DNA of 16,907 nt. Source: Candidatus Kaiserbacteria bacterium (GTDB lineage Bacteria; Patescibacteriota; Minisyncoccia; Phycocordibacterales; UBA2100). The position numbers and the translations under genes are program-made. The notes under the pieces are model-generated. The model did not search any database, was not told where the DNA came from, and was given only the letters and a program-made list of their open reading frames with translations. Below, one piece after another: positions 6,708 to 13,117 of the stretch. Location of the stretch: positions 1 through 16,907 of the forward strand of contig JAFAPB010000047.1 of assembly GCA_019247335.1 (NCBI GenBank), written 5' to 3'. Within the stretch, counting starts at the first letter, position 1. The number at the start of each line of letters is the position of its first letter.

Positions 6708-8047
6708 CATTTTGCGGTGGAGCCGGGGAAGTAACGGGCGCGAATTTTCTTTTTGATGCTGGCAGCGCGCGATTTCTCGTCGACTGCGGATCGCGCGAGG
6801 AGGAGCATGTGTGCGCTTCCTCGAATCTTGAAGCATTTCCGTACGATGTCAGCTCCATCGACGCGCTCTTCGTCACGCATTCGCACCAGGATCACATCGG
6901 CAGGATCCCGCGGCTCATTCGCGCCGGTTTTGCGGGGCCGATCTATTCGACGCCCGCGACCAAAGACATCGCGCGCATCATGTTCGATGATGCGATCGGC
7001 ATTATGCAATCGCACGCCGAGCAGTACGGATGCGAGATCCTGTATGAAAAAGAGGACGCAGAACGGGCGCTCGATAAGTGGCGGACGCTCGAATACCACG
7101 CACCGATCGAACTGAAAGGAGTGAACGTCGAGCTTTTTGATTCCGGCCATATACTCGGCTCCGCTCTCGTAAAATTCACGCAGGGCGAGCGCTCGATCGT
7201 CTTTACCGGGGATATCGGCAACGCGCCCGAGCCGCTTCTCCATGATCCCGAGATCCCGAGCGGTGCCGATTATCTCGTGATCGAGAGCGTCTACGGCGAT
7301 CGCGTACACGAAGACCGGTCGCAGCGACGCGCGTATCTCAAAGAAGCGATCGAGGATGCGCGCGCGCGAAAGGGGACGCTGCTTATTCCGTCGTTCTCGA
7401 TCGAGCGCACGCAAGTCTTGCTTTCCGAGGTTAACGATCTGATCCGCGAGGGACTCGCACCGCTTCCCGTGTATCTCGATGCGCCGCTCGCGACAAGGCT
7501 TACCGAAGTCTTTCGTGCATACAAGGGCGCGTTCAACGATGAGACGCGCGCCCGATTCGAAAAAGGAGACGACCCGTTCGATTTCCCGGGACTCACCGTG
7601 ATCGACAGCTCGAAAGGCTCACATGGGATCGACGCCGCGCCCGATCCGAAGGTGATCATCTCGGGTGCCGGTATGTCATCGGGCGGCCGAATTCGCGCCC
7701 ATGAACGCGCTTCATTGAGCGATAAAAAAACGATCGTGCTTTTGACGGGCTATCAGGCGCCCGGCTCGCTCGGGCGAAGGCTCTTGGACGGCGTAAAAAA
7801 AGTACGTATCGATGAGGACTGGGTGCGCGTGCATGCGGAAATCCGATCGCTCACCGGTTATTCGGGACATGCGGATCGCGAACAATTACTCTCGTTCGTC
7901 GAATCGATCGGGGCATCGCTCAAGAGCGCGTACGTCGTTATGGGGGAGCCGCGCGCAGCGCTTTTTCTCGCGCAGCGCATCAAGGATTTCCTTGGGATCG
8001 ATGCCATCGTGCCGCAGCGAGGCGACACCGCGCATATCGATTGGTGA
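6695..8047 (+). CDS. Beta-CASP metallo-beta-lactamase ribonuclease (CPSF-like)
   Basis: This 450-residue zinc-dependent nuclease belongs to the MBL/beta-CASP family, whose members process or degrade RNA in the cytoplasm. The metal motifs are complete: 'THSHQDHIG' (H62, H64, D66, H67), H152 in 'DSGHILGS', and D173 in 'FTGDIG'. The beta-CASP motifs are also present: acidic 'IESVYGD' (E197), 'SGAGMSSGGRIRAH' ending in H336, and 'GYSGHADREQL' with H392. The length fits the family (about 450). It lacks the C-terminal extension of RNase J and so looks closer to the CPSF-73/YSH1-like bacterial group. It overlaps the VanZ-like gene by 13 nt and ends 20 nt before the next start. There is no own promoter in view, so it is probably co-transcribed with the upstream gene. 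Confidence 0.92.
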   Translation: MAEITFCGGAGEVTGANFLFDAGSARFLVDCGSREEEHVCASSNLEAFPYDVSSIDALFVTHSHQDHIGRIPRLIRAGFAGPIYSTPATKDIARIMFDDAIGIMQSHAEQYGCEILYEKEDAERALDKWRTLEYHAPIELKGVNVELFDSGHILGSALVKFTQGERSIVFTGDIGNAPEPLLHDPEIPSGADYLVIESVYGDRVHEDRSQRRAYLKEAIEDARARKGTLLIPSFSIERTQVLLSEVNDLIREGLAPLPVYLDAPLATRLTEVFRAYKGAFNDETRARFEKGDDPFDFPGLTVIDSSKGSHGIDAAPDPKVIISGAGMSSGGRIRAHERASLSDKKTIVLLTGYQAPGSLGRRLLDGVKKVRIDEDWVRVHAEIRSLTGYSGHADREQLLSFVESIGASLKSAYVVMGEPRAALFLAQRIKDFLGIDAIVPQRGDTAHIDW

Positions 8048-8051
8048 GAAG

Positions 8052-8060
8052 TGATATACT
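8052..8060 (+). promoter_or_regulatory. Extended -10 (TGA TATACT), 7 nt before ATG
   Basis: TG-A-TATACT at 8052-8060 ends 7 nt before the ATG at 8068 and begins just 4 nt after the nuclease stop. This is one of the strongest cases here for a leaderless transcript. It also decides the start of the next gene against an upstream TTG at 8041. Confidence 0.6.
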
Positions 8061-8067
8061 ATTGCAA

Positions 8068-8751
8068 ATGCTCAATCGTTCGCTTCATCCGAATCATGAT
8101 GCGGTGCCGCAGAATTTCTGCCGTCTGCCGGATGGTTACGGCGTCGTGAAGATCGGCGTTTCAGGCTCCGCCGACACCACATTCACCGGTCTCGATGCGT
8201 TCGAACGCGCCAAAGAGCTCGGCCGCACGATCGCTCGCAAGGGCGCTATCATCAATACCGGCGCGACGACGGGATTTCCGCTCTATGCCGCGATGGGCGC
8301 GAAGGACGAATGCGGATTCTCCATCGGCTTTTCTCCCGCTGCGACGGAGCGCGAGCATGTGGAGACCTATAAGCTCCCGCTCGATTACATGGATGTCGTC
8401 GTCTACACCGGTTTCGGCTATTCGGGGCGCGATCTTCTCCTCGTCCGCTCATCCGACGCGATGATCATCGGCCCGGGGAGGATCGGCACCTTAAACGAAT
8501 TCGCCGTCTCGTTCGAAGACCACCGTCCGACGGGGATTTTGCAGGGCAGCTGGGACACCGATGAGCTCTTGCAGCTGGTCATCGAGGCCGCGCACCGACC
8601 GAATCCGAATATCATCTACGATGCCAATCCCGAGTCGCTCGTCGAACGCCTGATCGAGATGGTGCAGAAACGAAAGCAGGAAAATCAGCTCGTCTACAAC
8701 AATCACGACGGCTGGTCGGCTACGGGCAAGAATGCGGAGATGATCCTCTAG
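8068..8751 (+). CDS. LOG/SLOG-family Rossmann nucleotide-binding protein
   Basis: This 227-residue cytoplasmic protein has a Rossmann-like fold of the SLOG/LOG group (LDcluster4-like). 'VKIGVSGSAD' (27-36) is the first strand and glycine loop. 'IINTGATTGFP' (61-71) is the second loop. 'GPGRIGTLNEF' (135-145) matches the hallmark PGGxGTxxE motif of lysine-decarboxylase-like phosphoribohydrolases, with R138 where a Gly is usual, and E144 retained. LOG proteins cleave cytokinin-like nucleotides or sense nucleotide ligands; which applies here is unknown. The start at 8068 is preferred because it follows an excellent -10 box by 7 nt; a TTG start at 8041 would lie upstream of that promoter. The stop shares bases with the stop of the converging methyltransferase gene. 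Confidence 0.85.
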   Translation: MLNRSLHPNHDAVPQNFCRLPDGYGVVKIGVSGSADTTFTGLDAFERAKELGRTIARKGAIINTGATTGFPLYAAMGAKDECGFSIGFSPAATEREHVETYKLPLDYMDVVVYTGFGYSGRDLLLVRSSDAMIIGPGRIGTLNEFAVSFEDHRPTGILQGSWDTDELLQLVIEAAHRPNPNIIYDANPESLVERLIEMVQKRKQENQLVYNNHDGWSATGKNAEMIL

Positions 8752-9323
8752 AACTCGTAGACGTAGAGCGTCTCCTCGCCGTGATAGCCGCGCTTCTCCG
8801 AGAGGCGAACGGTCCGCATCGGTTTTTTATCTTGAAATTGAAACGCACATGAGGCGAGCCGCACATTTTTGAGTTCGACCTCAAGCTTCGGCAGGAGCTT
8901 ATTCATGATCGGCGTGAGGAGATACGAGTAGATCTTCGTGGCGTCGCGCAGGTCCGTTTCAAAGAGATCAGCACAGCGATACTCGATATTCGATGGGTTC
9001 CCCGTGCGCCGCGCGCGCCAAGCAGCGTAGCGCACGAGAGCGGGGTTGAGCTCGATGCCGATGAATCGCGCTTCGGGAAAGCGGCGCGCTGCCCACAGAA
9101 GAAAACGCCCGTCACCGGAGCCCAATTCATAGACGATATCGCCGGACCGGATATCCAGCGCCTCGGTGATCTTTGCAAACGAGCGGCGATTCGTGCGCAC
9201 AAAGGGCACGTCGGTGATCGCATCCGAGATGATATGGACGAGCGCGATCACGATGAACGCACCCGAGAGGAAAAGGAGCGCCACCTGTAAAAAAAGCACC
9301 ACGAAGGGCGCGATATCATGCAT
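8748..9323 (-). CDS. Membrane-anchored class I SAM-dependent methyltransferase
   Basis: This is a 191-residue protein. Residues 5-35 form a long hydrophobic N-terminal helix, so the enzyme is probably tethered to the membrane. The catalytic domain begins near 49. Motif I, 'YELGSGDGRF' (65-74), binds S-adenosylmethionine, and 'GIELNP' (89-94) ends in the acidic residue that contacts the ribose. 'YRCADLF' (115-121) follows as the next SAM-pocket motif. The substrate is unknown. The gene lies 20 nt downstream of rplT on the same strand and has its own extended -10 box in that gap, so it may be transcribed both from the ribosomal operon and alone. Its stop overlaps the stop of the converging LOG-family gene through a CTAG. 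Confidence 0.85.
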   Translation of the reverse strand: MHDIAPFVVLFLQVALLFLSGAFIVIALVHIISDAITDVPFVRTNRRSFAKITEALDIRSGDIVYELGSGDGRFLLWAARRFPEARFIGIELNPALVRYAAWRARRTGNPSNIEYRCADLFETDLRDATKIYSYLLTPIMNKLLPKLEVELKNVRLASCAFQFQDKKPMRTVRLSEKRGYHGEETLYVYEF

Positions 9324-9329
9324 GGCGCA

Positions 9330-9338
9330 ACTCTAGCA
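9330..9338 (-). promoter_or_regulatory. Extended -10 (TGC TAGAGT), 6 nt before methyltransferase ATG
   Basis: On the minus strand TG-C-TAGAGT ends 6 nt before the ATG at 9323. It fits within the 20-nt gap after rplT and matches the leaderless pattern of this window. Confidence 0.5.
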
Positions 9339-9343
9339 CGCCG

Positions 9344-9688
9344 CTATTTGACCGATTCAACGATGCGCTTGAAGGCTTCCGGGTGATCCTTGGCGAGCGC
9401 GGCAAGCGACTTCCTGTCGAGCGTGCTGTTCGCTTTCTTCAAAGCACCCATGAGCTTCGAGTAGGAGAGGCCGTTGTCGCGGGCGGCGGCATTGATGCGG
9501 AGCGCCCAGAGATTGCGGAACTCGCGTTTTTTCGTGCGGCGGTGGCGGAAGGCATGCACGCCGGCATGCTTGATCGCCTCCTTTGCAACGCGCTCTTTGG
9601 ACTTGCGACCGAAGCGGTAGCCTTTGGTCTGCTTCAGAATGTAGCGGCGATGCTTCGCCTTCATCGTACCTCGTTTGACTCGTGCCAT
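9344..9688 (-). CDS. rplT: Large ribosomal subunit protein bL20
   Basis: This 114-residue protein opens with 'MARVKRGTMKAKHRRYILKQ', the characteristic bL20 N-terminus with its long basic helix. 'FRHRRTKKREFRNLW' (47-61) and 'INAAARDNGLSYSKL' (65-79) are also typical. bL20 binds 23S rRNA early in 50S assembly and, in several bacteria, represses its own operon. The length is normal. Three nt separate it from rpmI. No Shine-Dalgarno sequence is seen, so reinitiation after rpmI is likely. Confidence 0.97.
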   Translation of the reverse strand: MARVKRGTMKAKHRRYILKQTKGYRFGRKSKERVAKEAIKHAGVHAFRHRRTKKREFRNLWALRINAAARDNGLSYSKLMGALKKANSTLDRKSLAALAKDHPEAFKRIVESVK

Positions 9689-9691
9689 AGG

Positions 9692-9874
9692 TTAGTTGGG
9701 AAGGAAGCGGCTACGGAGGTCGCTCGTCATGACGATCGAATCCGCGCGTCCCTTGCGGCGGCGCTCGGCCCCCGAGCGCTTAGCGTTGAAATGGTTGTGT
9801 CCGGGTACGCGCGAAACGATCTTGCCCTTTCGGGTGACGCGCAGGCGCTTGGTGAACGACTTGTTGGTTTTCAT
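9692..9874 (-). CDS. rpmI: Large ribosomal subunit protein bL35
   Basis: This 60-residue, highly basic protein has the bL35 signature: 'MKTNKSFTKRLRVTRKGKI' at the start, then 'GHNHFNAKRS' (25-34) and a basic, Arg-rich C-terminus. It is slightly shorter than the usual 64-66 residues. It sits between infC and rplT, 5 nt after infC, in the order conserved across bacteria. There is no strong ribosome binding site, which suggests coupling to infC translation. Confidence 0.96.
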   Translation of the reverse strand: MKTNKSFTKRLRVTRKGKIVSRVPGHNHFNAKRSGAERRRKGRADSIVMTSDLRSRFLPN

Positions 9875-9879
9875 AGGTA

Positions 9880-10464
9880 TTATTCCGCCGACTGGGCCTT
9901 TTCGGGCTTCGGAGCCTTCTTGGAAGAGTCCCGTTCGAGCGCGACCGAGAGGCCTTTCGGGCTCTTCTTGATCTCGTCGGCGATTTTATACGATTCCGGG
10001 ATGATTGCAAGGAAGCGCTCCAGGCGTTCCTTGAGGAATTCGAACTCCATGTATTTGTAGCGGCCCCAGAGGAAGAGGTCGATCTTGACCCGGTGCCCCT
10101 CGCGCAGCCACGCCGCGATCTTCGAGGCCTTGATGCGCATGTCGTTGTCGGAGGTCCCGATCTTGACCTGCGCCTCCTTGGTCTCGGTCACGCGCGCTTT
10201 TGACTTCACTTCTTTGTCCTTTTTCTTCTGCTCGTATTTGAATTTGCCGTAGTCGGTGATCTTCGCGACCGGCGGGTTGGCATTCGGCGAGATCTCGATA
10301 AGGTCAAAGCCCATTTCGCGCGCTTTCGCGAGGGCTTCGTCGATCGGCAGGATGCCGTAGTTTTCGCCTTCAGGGCCAAGCGTGCGCACTTCCTTCGCGC
10401 GGATGCCGTCGTTCATTCTGACGCGCTCTTTTTCTGCCTGCGTTGTGTATTTCGTGAATCCCAT
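9880..10464 (-). CDS. infC: Translation initiation factor IF-3
   Basis: IF-3 binds the 30S subunit, checks start codon-anticodon pairing and prevents premature 50S joining. This 194-residue protein has the N-domain motif 'NDGIRAKEVRTLGPEGENYG' (18-37) and 'DLIEISPNANPPVAKITDYG' (54-73), then the basic linker 'KFKYEQKKKDKEVKSKAR' and the C-domain ('KEAQVKIGTSDNDMRIK'). The C-terminal tail after about 175 is Lys/Ala/Glu-rich. It extends 17 residues before the usual IF-3 start. The start codon is a plain ATG, not the rare AUU used for autoregulation in enterobacteria. It is the first gene of infC-rpmI-rplT and has a clear extended -10 box 11 nt upstream. Confidence 0.96.
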   Translation of the reverse strand: MGFTKYTTQAEKERVRMNDGIRAKEVRTLGPEGENYGILPIDEALAKAREMGFDLIEISPNANPPVAKITDYGKFKYEQKKKDKEVKSKARVTETKEAQVKIGTSDNDMRIKASKIAAWLREGHRVKIDLFLWGRYKYMEFEFLKERLERFLAIIPESYKIADEIKKSPKGLSVALERDSSKKAPKPEKAQSAE

Positions 10465-10475
10465 CGGTGGCGCGC

Positions 10476-10484
10476 ACTATAGCA
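10476..10484 (-). promoter_or_regulatory. infC operon promoter: extended -10 (TGC TATAGT)
   Basis: On the minus strand TG-C-TATAGT ends 11 nt before the infC ATG, giving a very short leader. TTCCGC, 17 nt further upstream, could be a weak -35. A perfect 11-nt palindrome, GCATTCAATGC (10482-10492), overlaps the TGC and could be an operator or chance. Confidence 0.6.
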
Positions 10485-10520
10485 TTCAATGCACATCCGC
10501 GGAAGGCCGCAACATCTCGT

Positions 10521-11102
10521 TCAGTTTCCGCAGACACCCGGTGCCCATAGCCCCTTTTGCGCTTCGCGCGCTGCAGTTTCCGCCGCTTTGAAATCTTTTT
10601 GGTATTTATACGGGATCGCGTACGTATATTCGTGCCCGTATCCTTCGGCGATCATATATTTATTGACGAGTAGTCCCTCGGGATTCGAGTTGAGCGGTGC
10701 ATACACATAGGCAAGCGTGCGACCGTATTTATCGAGCCTGCCTTGCGAGGCGTCATATTCCAGTCGCACCGATTGGCTGCTTATCAATTTCTTCATTTCA
10801 GCAGACGCTTCCTTGCCAAAACACTGTACCGGCTTTCGCGGATCGACGACCTCGGGCGTATCGAGCCCGATCAAGCGGATACGCACCGTTTTCCCGTCTT
10901 TTGATACATCAATCGTATCGCCATCGACGACTTTTACGACCGGATACCAGTCATTTTGCACTTCCGCCGCATTGGTCGTTGTCGCCGCGACCTCTGAAAG
11001 CGCTTCGTGCGCCTGATTTGCCGGAATAAGGTGTAACTGGGCAAGCAGAATGCCCGCCATGAGCCCGAATACAAAGCCGCTCGCGAACTGTCTGCCCGTC
11101 AT
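10521..11102 (-). CDS. Membrane-anchored thermonuclease (staphylococcal nuclease family)
   Basis: From the ATG at 11102 the protein has 193 residues. An N-terminal hydrophobic segment (about 6-24) acts as signal or anchor, so the nuclease domain faces outside. The SNase fold begins at about 52. All catalytic elements can be seen: 'VVDGDTI' (D of the Ca site), 'VRIRLIGLDTPE' (Arg, Asp and Glu of the active site) and 'DKYGRTLAYVY' (second catalytic Arg). 'YMIAEGYGHEYTY' and the 'KGLW' ending are typical. Two cysteines (one after 'KPVQ', one near the end) may pair. Such enzymes degrade DNA or RNA, possibly for nucleotide scavenging, which would suit a CPR lifestyle (inference). A GTG at 11120 in frame adds six residues; ATG is preferred because a -10-like box ends 6 nt upstream. 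Confidence 0.92.
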   Translation of the reverse strand: MTGRQFASGFVFGLMAGILLAQLHLIPANQAHEALSEVAATTTNAAEVQNDWYPVVKVVDGDTIDVSKDGKTVRIRLIGLDTPEVVDPRKPVQCFGKEASAEMKKLISSQSVRLEYDASQGRLDKYGRTLAYVYAPLNSNPEGLLVNKYMIAEGYGHEYTYAIPYKYQKDFKAAETAAREAQKGLWAPGVCGN

Positions 11103-11108
11103 CCGGCT

Positions 11109-11117
11109 ATTTTCGCA
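11109..11117 (-). promoter_or_regulatory. Possible extended -10 (TGC GAAAAT), 6 nt before thermonuclease ATG
   Basis: TG-C-GAAAAT on the minus strand ends 6 nt before the ATG at 11102. The hexamer is weak, but the spacing matches the other leaderless-type starts. Confidence 0.35.
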
Positions 11118-11128
11118 CACCTAAGAAT

Positions 11129-11148
11129 GGGCCCGCGAGGGCGGGCCC
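11129..11148 (-). terminator. Strong GC hairpin ending the copper/heme operon
   Basis: GGGCCCGC (11129-11136) and GCGGGCCC (11141-11148) form an 8-bp stem with a 4-nt loop, 8 nt after the YcnI stop. On the minus strand only ATTCTT follows, so the U-run is poor; on the plus strand a better T-rich tail follows. It probably separates the operon from the thermonuclease gene. Confidence 0.6.
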
Positions 11149-11156
11149 GTCATCTT

Positions 11157-11774
11157 TTATTTATGCGCGTGATGCAGCTTGCGCGTTCGCGCGAGCGCGA
11201 TGCCGGCGACGGCGAGTGCCGCGACCGCAAGGACAAAAGTCGAGAGTTCGCTTGCGCGCGGCCCAACATTTCCGGCACCGACGACGTCATTCACGACGCT
11301 GGTCACCGAATACGGTCCCACTTTGGAGAAGTCCATGTTGCCCGAGGCGTCCGTCGGCTGCTTCGCCGCTGGGTCGTTATCCCAGTTCACAATCGAGCCG
11401 TCCGCATAGGTCTGATATGCCTTCCATGAAAGCGAAGTCTCCGTCGGGGGGGCTTTTGCGCTGAAGGTGAAATCGTCGCGCTCGCCCGCGGGGATTCGAC
11501 CGCCCGTCCAATCGATCTCGGTCACGTTCCCCGCAGAATCTTTCTTCATCGTTATCTTCCATCCCGGCTTCACCGTGGGGCTCACATATTGCAATCCCGC
11601 AGGCATAACGAGGCGAAGCGCCACGGTTGCGAGCGGTTTCTCCGATGGCACGCCCATAGTGAAGGTCTGGAATGAGGCGACGCCGACCGAGGATGGCTTC
11701 ACGACGACATGCGCCGAGGCGAGGAAGGGGAAGAGGCTGATAAGGAGAACGGCGATAAATGCACGGTTCTTCAT
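11157..11774 (-). CDS. YcnI/DUF1775-family copper-associated envelope protein
   Basis: This 205-residue exported protein has a signal peptide (1-21, ending 'FLASA'), so the mature protein begins with H22. A free N-terminal histidine is the known copper ligand of YcnI-type (DUF1775) domains, which form a mono-histidine brace. The domain continues through 'VPSEKPLATVALRLVMPAG' (42-60), 'VKPGWKI' (68-74), 'EIDWTGG' (86-92) and 'SWKAYQTY' (116-123). The acidic and aromatic positions fit the family. A C-terminal membrane helix (about 178-196) and a short tail with three histidines (HHAHK) end it. It is the last gene of a three-gene operon, 7 nt after its neighbour. The start at 11774 is preferred over an in-frame ATG at 11816, which lies inside the upstream gene and would precede the signal peptide. 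Confidence 0.85.
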   Translation of the reverse strand: MKNRAFIAVLLISLFPFLASAHVVVKPSSVGVASFQTFTMGVPSEKPLATVALRLVMPAGLQYVSPTVKPGWKITMKKDSAGNVTEIDWTGGRIPAGERDDFTFSAKAPPTETSLSWKAYQTYADGSIVNWDNDPAAKQPTDASGNMDFSKVGPYSVTSVVNDVVGAGNVGPRASELSTFVLAVAALAVAGIALARTRKLHHAHK

Positions 11775-11781
11775 AGATACG

Positions 11782-12354
11782 TTATTGGCTGATAGGTTTT
11801 GCCTTTCGACGGTCATACAGTACCGCTGCCAGGAAAAAAAGAAAGCCGCCGCCGAATATCACAAAATGCAGCGCGTGACCCTTGAAAAACGAGGCGACAG
11901 GGGAGATGGCATTCGAGCCGTAGGTCGCTACGCGCACGTCATATAGCACCGTAAAGGGGGTGAAGCTGGACCCGTCTTTCGGCGTGCCGACTACCTCAAG
12001 CGCGTACACGTCGGGCTTCGGAAAGACGAAGGTCGCATCCGCATTCAGTTCATCGCCGCCGTGCGTGTGCAGAAAAGCGTCCGATGCCTTAGAGGTGTCG
12101 ATCGAGTCTTTCTGCGCGTACGGCGCGATGTACATGCGGCAATCGCACTCGCTGAACTTGAACCGACCGGCGGTATCTTTGAATGCGAGGTAGATCGGCG
12201 TTACGACGCCCGCCTGCGGCTCGTCTTCCGGATCCAGGTGCAAAACGATACCCATCGTACCGCTCGTCTTTAAGACGTGCGCGGAGGCGGCCAGGGGAAG
12301 CGCGAAAAGTGCCGCCGCGATAAGAAGGCTAATGCTGGTGCGCGCCGTGAGCAT
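11782..12354 (-). CDS. Secreted, tail-anchored His/CxC protein, possible copper-binding partner
   Basis: This 190-residue protein has a signal peptide (1-25, ending 'LAASA'), leaving mature H26 at the N-terminus, the same arrangement as its YcnI neighbour. The beta-rich exported domain contains 'GIVLHLDPEDEP' (35-46), a CDC motif (C70 and C72) and 'HTHGGDE' (96-102). It closes with 'FTPFTVLYDVRV' (131-142). A C-terminal membrane helix (about 161-180) follows H160 and H163. N-terminal His plus CxC plus HxH suggest metal binding, probably copper, but no named family was recognised; the fold may be CopC- or YtkA-like. The start at 12354 is chosen because it begins the signal peptide. It overlaps the upstream gene by 26 nt; a longer start at 12399 would add a poor N-terminus. 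Confidence 0.8.
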   Translation of the reverse strand: MLTARTSISLLIAAALFALPLAASAHVLKTSGTMGIVLHLDPEDEPQAGVVTPIYLAFKDTAGRFKFSECDCRMYIAPYAQKDSIDTSKASDAFLHTHGGDELNADATFVFPKPDVYALEVVGTPKDGSSFTPFTVLYDVRVATYGSNAISPVASFFKGHALHFVIFGGGFLFFLAAVLYDRRKAKPISQ

Positions 12355-13048
12355 ACGTGTGTAGAAAATTGAGTATGAACAATCCGAAAAGAATGACAAG
12401 GGCGATGATGACAGGGAAGAACAGCCATGAGTACTGCGGATATTTCGCTGAGAGGAGGCGGTTGAGCAGGATCGCGTGCATAAGCACGAGCGCGAAGAAG
12501 ATCACCATCCAAAAGGTCGGAATGAATGCGCCGAGCGATTGAAAGTGCGAGCCCGCCATCGCGGTATGCGCAACGACGAGAAAGGCGCCGGCGTACACCG
12601 TTCGATGCAGGCGTTTCCAGTTCTTGCCGAGTTTAATACGCATATAATCGAACGACGTGCCTGCGAGCGCGGCGAGAATAAGCAGCGCGAGGAAGCCGAA
12701 GATCATCGCCCAGAAATAGGGGCCTGGGAGGTAAGGGATCCCCGCGAATCCTTCAAGCAGTCCCCAGAACGCGACCGTACTGTGCAAGAGCGCGAAGTAG
12801 AAAGTCGAGATCCCGAGTCCCGACAGATACGCGCGGTGCGCGATCGAAAACGGCGCATTCGGAAAGAGGCGATAGAAGGGGCCGGGGAGGAGGACGAGGT
12901 AGAGGAGCGCGAGGGAAATAAATCCGTAGTACTGCGTGAGGTCGAGATAAAATTGGCTTGATAGAGGGACACTCGCATGCTCGAAAAGCGCGATCGCGAT
13001 ACTGACCAGAAATGAGGCCGTGATTAGCGCCCGTTTCGGGGTAATCAT
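12329..13048 (-). CDS. Ferric-reductase-like/MsrQ-like heme membrane protein
   Basis: This 239-residue protein has about six to seven membrane helices. It resembles the ferric-reductase-like transmembrane domain, including MsrQ. Histidines in the right places could ligate two hemes: H71 ('IAHRAYLSG'), H89 ('FALLHS'), H148 and H161 in 'WKRLHRTVYAGAFLVVAHT'. The cytoplasmic loop 'RIKLGKNWKRLHR' before the third pair is close to the MsrQ pattern. It lacks the FAD/NAD domain of full ferric reductases, so it must take electrons from elsewhere (quinol or a separate flavoprotein). The tail 'HTYAHGAHQH' is His-rich. It is the first gene of the operon with the two exported His proteins, so reduction of copper or iron at the envelope is a reasonable inference. 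Confidence 0.82.
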   Translation of the reverse strand: MITPKRALITASFLVSIAIALFEHASVPLSSQFYLDLTQYYGFISLALLYLVLLPGPFYRLFPNAPFSIAHRAYLSGLGISTFYFALLHSTVAFWGLLEGFAGIPYLPGPYFWAMIFGFLALLILAALAGTSFDYMRIKLGKNWKRLHRTVYAGAFLVVAHTAMAGSHFQSLGAFIPTFWMVIFFALVLMHAILLNRLLSAKYPQYSWLFFPVIIALVILFGLFILNFLHTYAHGAHQH

Positions 13049-13055
13049 GAGGGGA

Positions 13056-13061
13056 ACTATA
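13056..13061 (-). promoter_or_regulatory. -10 box TATAGT for the copper/heme operon
   Basis: On the minus strand TATAGT ends 7 nt before the ATG at 13048. The LexA box lies further upstream (13087-13104), so it flanks this promoter as well as that of lexA. Confidence 0.6.
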
Positions 13062-13063
13062 CC

Positions 13064-13072
13064 TTATCCACA
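13064..13072 (+). promoter_or_regulatory. Perfect DnaA-box-like sequence TTATCCACA
   Basis: This exact match to the consensus DnaA box lies in the 69-nt divergent intergenic region. It is single, with no cluster or AT-rich unwinding element near it, so this is not an origin. DnaA-linked regulation or chance are both possible. Confidence 0.3.
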
Positions 13073-13086
13073 GGTTTTTCATCTCT

Positions 13087-13104
13087 GGTGAACTATAGTT
13101 CACC
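13087..13104. promoter_or_regulatory. LexA operator (SOS box), perfect 18-bp palindrome
   Basis: GGTGAACTATAGTTCACC is a perfect palindrome whose core GAAC-N4-GTTC matches the SOS box of Gram-positive type (Bacillus DinR/LexA), not the CTG-N10-CAG of enterobacteria. It ends one base before the lexA -10 box and occupies the spacer region, so bound LexA would block RNA polymerase. This implies lexA autoregulation. Confidence 0.85.
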
Positions 13105-13105
13105 G

Positions 13106-13111
13106 TATACT
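13106..13111 (+). promoter_or_regulatory. lexA -10 box TATACT, 6 nt before ATG
   Basis: TATACT directly follows the SOS box and ends 6 nt before the ATG at 13118. No good -35 is visible at 17 nt. The position sets the lexA start and suggests a leaderless mRNA. Confidence 0.65.
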
Positions 13112-13117
13112 TTCCCT

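Noticed and set aside
8041..8067. TTG start for the LOG-family gene
   Set aside because: It lies upstream of the best -10 box (8055-8060), and the added residues are not typical.
9383..10060. 225-aa plus-strand ORF opposite rplT, rpmI and infC
   Set aside because: Antisense to three certain translation genes; no domain.
12476..12961. 161-aa plus-strand ORF opposite the heme membrane protein
   Set aside because: Highly charged shadow of a transmembrane gene, without a promoter or domain.
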